This document shows, in pieces, positions 4,516 through 7,141 of a DNA stretch of 7,141 nt (its first letter is position 1; every line of letters begins with the position of its first letter). Origin of the DNA: Legionellales bacterium UBA4722. Lineage in GTDB: Bacteria > Pseudomonadota > Gammaproteobacteria > DSM-16500. The DNA lies in assembly GCA_002404295.1 (NCBI GenBank), contig DHJK01000135.1, positions 11,416-18,556 of the forward strand, read 5' to 3'. Below the pieces are notes generated by a model that saw nothing but the letters and a program-made list of their open reading frames with translations, did no database searches and was not told the origin of the DNA. A program made the position numbers and the translations under genes.

Positions 4516-6792
4516 ATGTTAGACAAAGAATTAGAATACACATTGAACTTGGCATTTAAAGAAGCGCGAGTCAAGCGTCATGAATTTGTGACGGTTGAAC
4601 ACTTGTTGATTGCATTACTTGAAAATTCTACTGCAGTCGATGTGTTAAAAGCTTGCGGCGCGAACCTCACACGTTTACGCAACAACTTAATTGAATTTGT
4701 TGATCGTACAACACCTATTATTCCAACTCATATTCATGATCGTGATACGCAGCCTACTCTCGGTTTTCAACGTGTATTGCAACGTGCTGTATTCCACGTG
4801 CAATCATCGGGTAAAACTGAAGTGACAGGTGCGAATGTTTTATCCGCTATTTTCAGTGAGCAAGAGAGTCAAAGTGTTTATTTGATTCGTCAAGAAAATG
4901 TCAGCCGCTTAGATGTGATTAATTACATCTCTCATGGTTCGACAAAAACTAAACCCGCTGCGCGTGACCAAGATCAATTTGGTGGTCATTACATGGAAGA
5001 AGGTGAGGGTGAAGGAGAGTCAGGCAGTCCTTTGGAGCAATTTACCACTAATCTGAATGCACGTGCCACAGCAGGTATGATTGATCCTTTAGTGGGGCGA
5101 GAAGAGGAAGTGGAGCGCACTATGCAAATTCTCTGCCGTCGTCGTAAAAACAATCCATTATTAGTGGGTGAAGCAGGTGTCGGTAAAACGGCAATTGCAG
5201 AAGGTTTGGCAAGACTCATTGTAGAAAAGAAAGTGCCCAGTATATTAGAGCACGCTGTCATTTACTCATTAGACTTGGGAAGCTTGTTGGCAGGCACTAA
5301 ATATCGTGGTGATTTTGAGAAACGCTTGAAGAGTGTTCTGCATCAACTTAAAAATCAAAAAGGCGCCATTTTATTTATAGATGAAATTCATACGATCATT
5401 GGTGCAGGTGCTGCATCAGGTGGTTTGATGGATGTTTCAAATTTGATTAAACCCTTGTTGGCGTCGGGTGATTTAACCTGTGTAGGGTCTACAACGTATA
5501 AGGAATACCGTGGTATTTTTGAGAAAGACCATGCTCTTGCTAGACGGTTTCAAAAAATTGATGTCAAAGAACCTTCAGTAGAGCAGACAATAGGTATTTT
5601 GAAAGGCTTACGTAGTCGTTTTGAATCACATCATAATGTGAGTTATACCGATGAATCGCTGGAAGCTGCAGCAAGGCTATCTGCGCGTTATATAGCAGAT
5701 CGAAAATTGCCTGATAAAGCGATTGATCTTGTGGATGAAGTGGGTGCTTATCAATATCTGTTGCCTGAAGCAAGTCGCAAAAAAGTGATTGAAGCAAGTG
5801 ATATTGAAAAAGTCGTTGCGAAAATTGCTCGAATTCCAGAGCGGAATGTGTCTACTTCTGATCGTGAAGTATTAAAGAGTCTAGTGCGTGATCTCAAGAT
5901 GATGATTTTCGGACAGGATGATGCGATGGAGACTTTGGGCGCGGCTGTTCGTTTGGCGCGATCAGGGTTGCGCGATCCAAATAAACCTATCGGTTCGTTC
6001 TTGTTTATTGGACCTACCGGTGTGGGTAAAACAGAAGTCTGCAAATCTTTATCTAAATTATTAGGCATTGAATTGATTCGCTTCGATATGTCTGAATACA
6101 TGGAGCGTCATACCGTATCGCGTTTGATAGGCGCACCTCCAGGCTATGTAGGCTATGACGAAGGCGGGTTATTAACAGAAGCGGTTAATAAACATCCTCA
6201 CTCAGTAGTGCTGTTGGATGAAATCGAAAAAGCACATCCAGATGTGTATAACTTACTCTTGCAAGTGATGGATCATGGCACGTTGACGGATACCAATGGT
6301 AGAAAAACAGATTTTCGCCATACCATTTTTATCATGACATCGAATGCGGGTGCAGACTTGATGGATAAAACATCTATTGGGTTTACTGAGAATGCAGGTG
6401 GTTCAACGGATGTTGTCTCTGTTGTGAATAGAATATTCTCGCCAGAGTTTCGAAATCGACTGGATGCTATTATTCAATTTAAAGCACTTGAATCAAAGAC
6501 TATTCTGTATGTGGTGAACAAGTTCTTGATGGAATTGGAAATCCAACTTGAATCTAAACATGTTATCTTGGAAATTGATGATGCTGCTCGAGAATGGTTG
6601 GCTGTGCATGGGTATGACAAAAAGATGGGCGCAAGACCTATGGCACGTTTGATCCAAGAGAAAATTAAACGGCCTTTGGCGGAAGAGTTATTGTTTGGTA
6701 AGTTAAACAAAGGTGGTCATGTCCTGATTACAGCGGAAGAGGGGGAGCTTAAGTTTGCGATAGAAGAGTTAGAAGGAAATAATGTAGCTTAG
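4516..6792 (+). CDS. clpA: ClpA, AAA+ unfoldase of the ClpAP protease
   Basis: This hexameric cytoplasmic ATPase unfolds substrates, including those brought by ClpS, and threads them into ClpP. At 758 aa it equals E. coli ClpA. The N-domain with two Clp repeats spans about 1-140 and is the ClpS docking region. An acidic Glu/Gly linker (161-170) leads to D1: Walker A GEAGVGKT (218-225), pore loop GTKYRG (260-265), Walker B ending D289-E290, and Arg-finger segment ALARRF (340-345). D2 has Walker A GPTGVGKT (499-506), pore loop GYVGY (543-547), Walker B LLDE (566-569) and sensor-2 GARP (705-708). The ClpP-docking tripeptide is IGF (621-623), where E. coli ClpA has IGL. No long coiled-coil M-domain interrupts D1, which argues against ClpB. 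All catalytic motifs look intact. clpP is not in this window. Confidence 0.98.
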   Translation: MLDKELEYTLNLAFKEARVKRHEFVTVEHLLIALLENSTAVDVLKACGANLTRLRNNLIEFVDRTTPIIPTHIHDRDTQPTLGFQRVLQRAVFHVQSSGKTEVTGANVLSAIFSEQESQSVYLIRQENVSRLDVINYISHGSTKTKPAARDQDQFGGHYMEEGEGEGESGSPLEQFTTNLNARATAGMIDPLVGREEEVERTMQILCRRRKNNPLLVGEAGVGKTAIAEGLARLIVEKKVPSILEHAVIYSLDLGSLLAGTKYRGDFEKRLKSVLHQLKNQKGAILFIDEIHTIIGAGAASGGLMDVSNLIKPLLASGDLTCVGSTTYKEYRGIFEKDHALARRFQKIDVKEPSVEQTIGILKGLRSRFESHHNVSYTDESLEAAARLSARYIADRKLPDKAIDLVDEVGAYQYLLPEASRKKVIEASDIEKVVAKIARIPERNVSTSDREVLKSLVRDLKMMIFGQDDAMETLGAAVRLARSGLRDPNKPIGSFLFIGPTGVGKTEVCKSLSKLLGIELIRFDMSEYMERHTVSRLIGAPPGYVGYDEGGLLTEAVNKHPHSVVLLDEIEKAHPDVYNLLLQVMDHGTLTDTNGRKTDFRHTIFIMTSNAGADLMDKTSIGFTENAGGSTDVVSVVNRIFSPEFRNRLDAIIQFKALESKTILYVVNKFLMELEIQLESKHVILEIDDAAREWLAVHGYDKKMGARPMARLIQEKIKRPLAEELLFGKLNKGGHVLITAEEGELKFAIEELEGNNVA

Positions 6793-6816
6793 AATAATTT
6801 TATAGAAGTAAGTTCC

Positions 6817-6854
6817 GATCACCCCGTGCTTGATATGACGGGGTCATCATTTTT
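6817..6854 (+). terminator. Intrinsic terminator of the clpS-clpA operon
   Basis: ACCCCGT (6821-6827) pairs with ACGGGGT (6838-6844), and GAT (6817-6819) with ATC (6846-6848) across a C-C mismatch, around a 10-base loop. Five T (6850-6854) follow one A. It begins 25 bases after the clpA stop. On the opposite strand no T-run follows, so it probably serves clpA only. Its presence indicates the operon ends at clpA. Confidence 0.85.
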
Positions 6855-6887
6855 ATCTTATATACCAATCATACATACTTTAAGATA
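6854..6887. repeat. Weak AT-rich inverted repeat between convergent genes
   Basis: TATCTTA (6854-6860) and TAAGATA (6881-6887) form a perfect 7-bp inverted repeat around a 20-base AT-rich loop. It is too weak to be a convincing terminator. It lies between the clpA terminator and the stop codon of the leftward ORF, where a site for that gene's transcript end would be expected. It may be chance. Confidence 0.25.
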
Positions 6888-6935
6888 TAAAGTTGTCATC
6901 CTGAGATGTGATGGGTGTATCGCCGGAAAAATTTA

Positions 6936-7141
6936 TTATCTACTAAAAGCAGGCGTTTGTTGAATGCGAGTATTTTTTACTTTTGAAGTTTGATTTATAT
7001 ATTGAATTTTGATATCCGTAATGAAATTCACTAATTCTCGATCTGGCTTGTGTTCATTTTTAGTATTTGGATTTTCCATACGAAATGAAGTATTTTTCTC
7101 AATAAAAAATAAAGTCTTTCTTGAAGTTTGTTCTCTCTCCC
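6936..7141 (-). CDS. Unrecognised gene, C-terminal part, runs off the right edge
   Basis: I do not recognise this protein. On the minus strand a frame is open from the window edge (first full codon at 7139) through 67 codons to tandem stops TAA TAA (6938-6933). The visible part is rich in Lys, Asn, Gln and Thr, ends in QQTPAFSR, and shows no membrane segment, metal motif or known domain. Codons strongly prefer A or T at the third position. An internal ATG at 7079 would give a 47-aa product, but no Shine-Dalgarno precedes it, so I take it as an internal Met. The gene converges on clpA. A competing rightward frame from ATG 7021 is shorter and looks like its shadow. The length of open frame in AT-rich DNA favours coding only moderately. 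Confidence 0.45.
   Translation of the reverse strand, partial: EREQTSRKTLFFIEKNTSFRMENPNTKNEHKPDRELVNFITDIKIQYINQTSKVKNTRIQQTPAFSR

Noticed and set aside
5751..6101. 116-codon leftward ORF antisense to clpA D2
   Set aside because: It is a long shadow frame opposite conserved ATPase motifs. Similar antisense frames at 4989-5261, 5564-5797 and 6474-6710 are rejected on the same grounds.
6893..6907. GTCATCCTGAG string resembling the start of a widespread dispersed repeat
   Set aside because: Only about 11 bases match the remembered repeat start and no partner arm is present, so it may be chance.
7021..7141. Rightward ORF from ATG 7021, open to the window edge
   Set aside because: It is shorter than the opposing frame, has no Shine-Dalgarno, and its Cys/Phe/Ser-rich product looks like an antisense shadow. 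It cannot be fully excluded without sequence beyond the edge.

Overview
The window looks like ordinary core chromosome of a gammaproteobacterium with moderate to low GC. MnmA, Icd, ClpS and ClpA all read as close relatives of the enterobacterial proteins. ClpS (106 aa) and ClpA (758 aa) match the E. coli lengths exactly. A Legionellales-type bacterium (Legionella/Coxiella relatives) is my best guess, from the AT-leaning codon use, the mnmA/icd/clpS/clpA neighbourhood and the long GTCATTGCGAGC-type palindrome. I cannot name the genus from the sequence.

Layout. 1-51: downstream flank of mnmA with a 9-bp perfect hairpin. 52-1131 (-): mnmA, tRNA 2-thiouridylase. 1132-1483: divergent intergenic region with candidate promoters for both sides and a MITE-like inverted repeat (about 40-bp arms, 43-base spacer). 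1484-2689 (+): aromatic amino acid permease of the TyrP/Mtr (HAAAP) family. 2711-3973 (+): icd, NADP-isocitrate dehydrogenase, with a GTG start behind a perfect Shine-Dalgarno. 3974-4173: a 200-base gap with two hairpins, the second a textbook intrinsic terminator, then a possible seven-codon leader ORF just before clpS. 4174-4494 and 4516-6792 (+): clpS and clpA, a two-gene operon closed by a terminator at 6817-6854. 6936-7141 (-): the 3' end of an unrecognised gene that enters from beyond the right edge and converges on clpA.

How the genes work together. ClpS delivers N-degron substrates to ClpA, which unfolds them for ClpP; this is the only clear functional pair. MnmA (tRNA wobble thiolation), Icd (TCA cycle) and the permease (amino acid uptake) do unrelated jobs. 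From memory, pseudomonads keep mnmA, icd, cspD, clpS, clpA, infA and aat close together. Here the permease sits between mnmA and icd, no cspD lies between icd and clpS, and no infA directly follows clpA.

I see no defence system, phage, CRISPR array, IS element or RNA gene. The points most worth a second look are the terminator/leader arrangement upstream of clpS, the mini-ORF there, the long palindrome, and the unidentified partial gene at the right edge. None of these is strong evidence for a new system.
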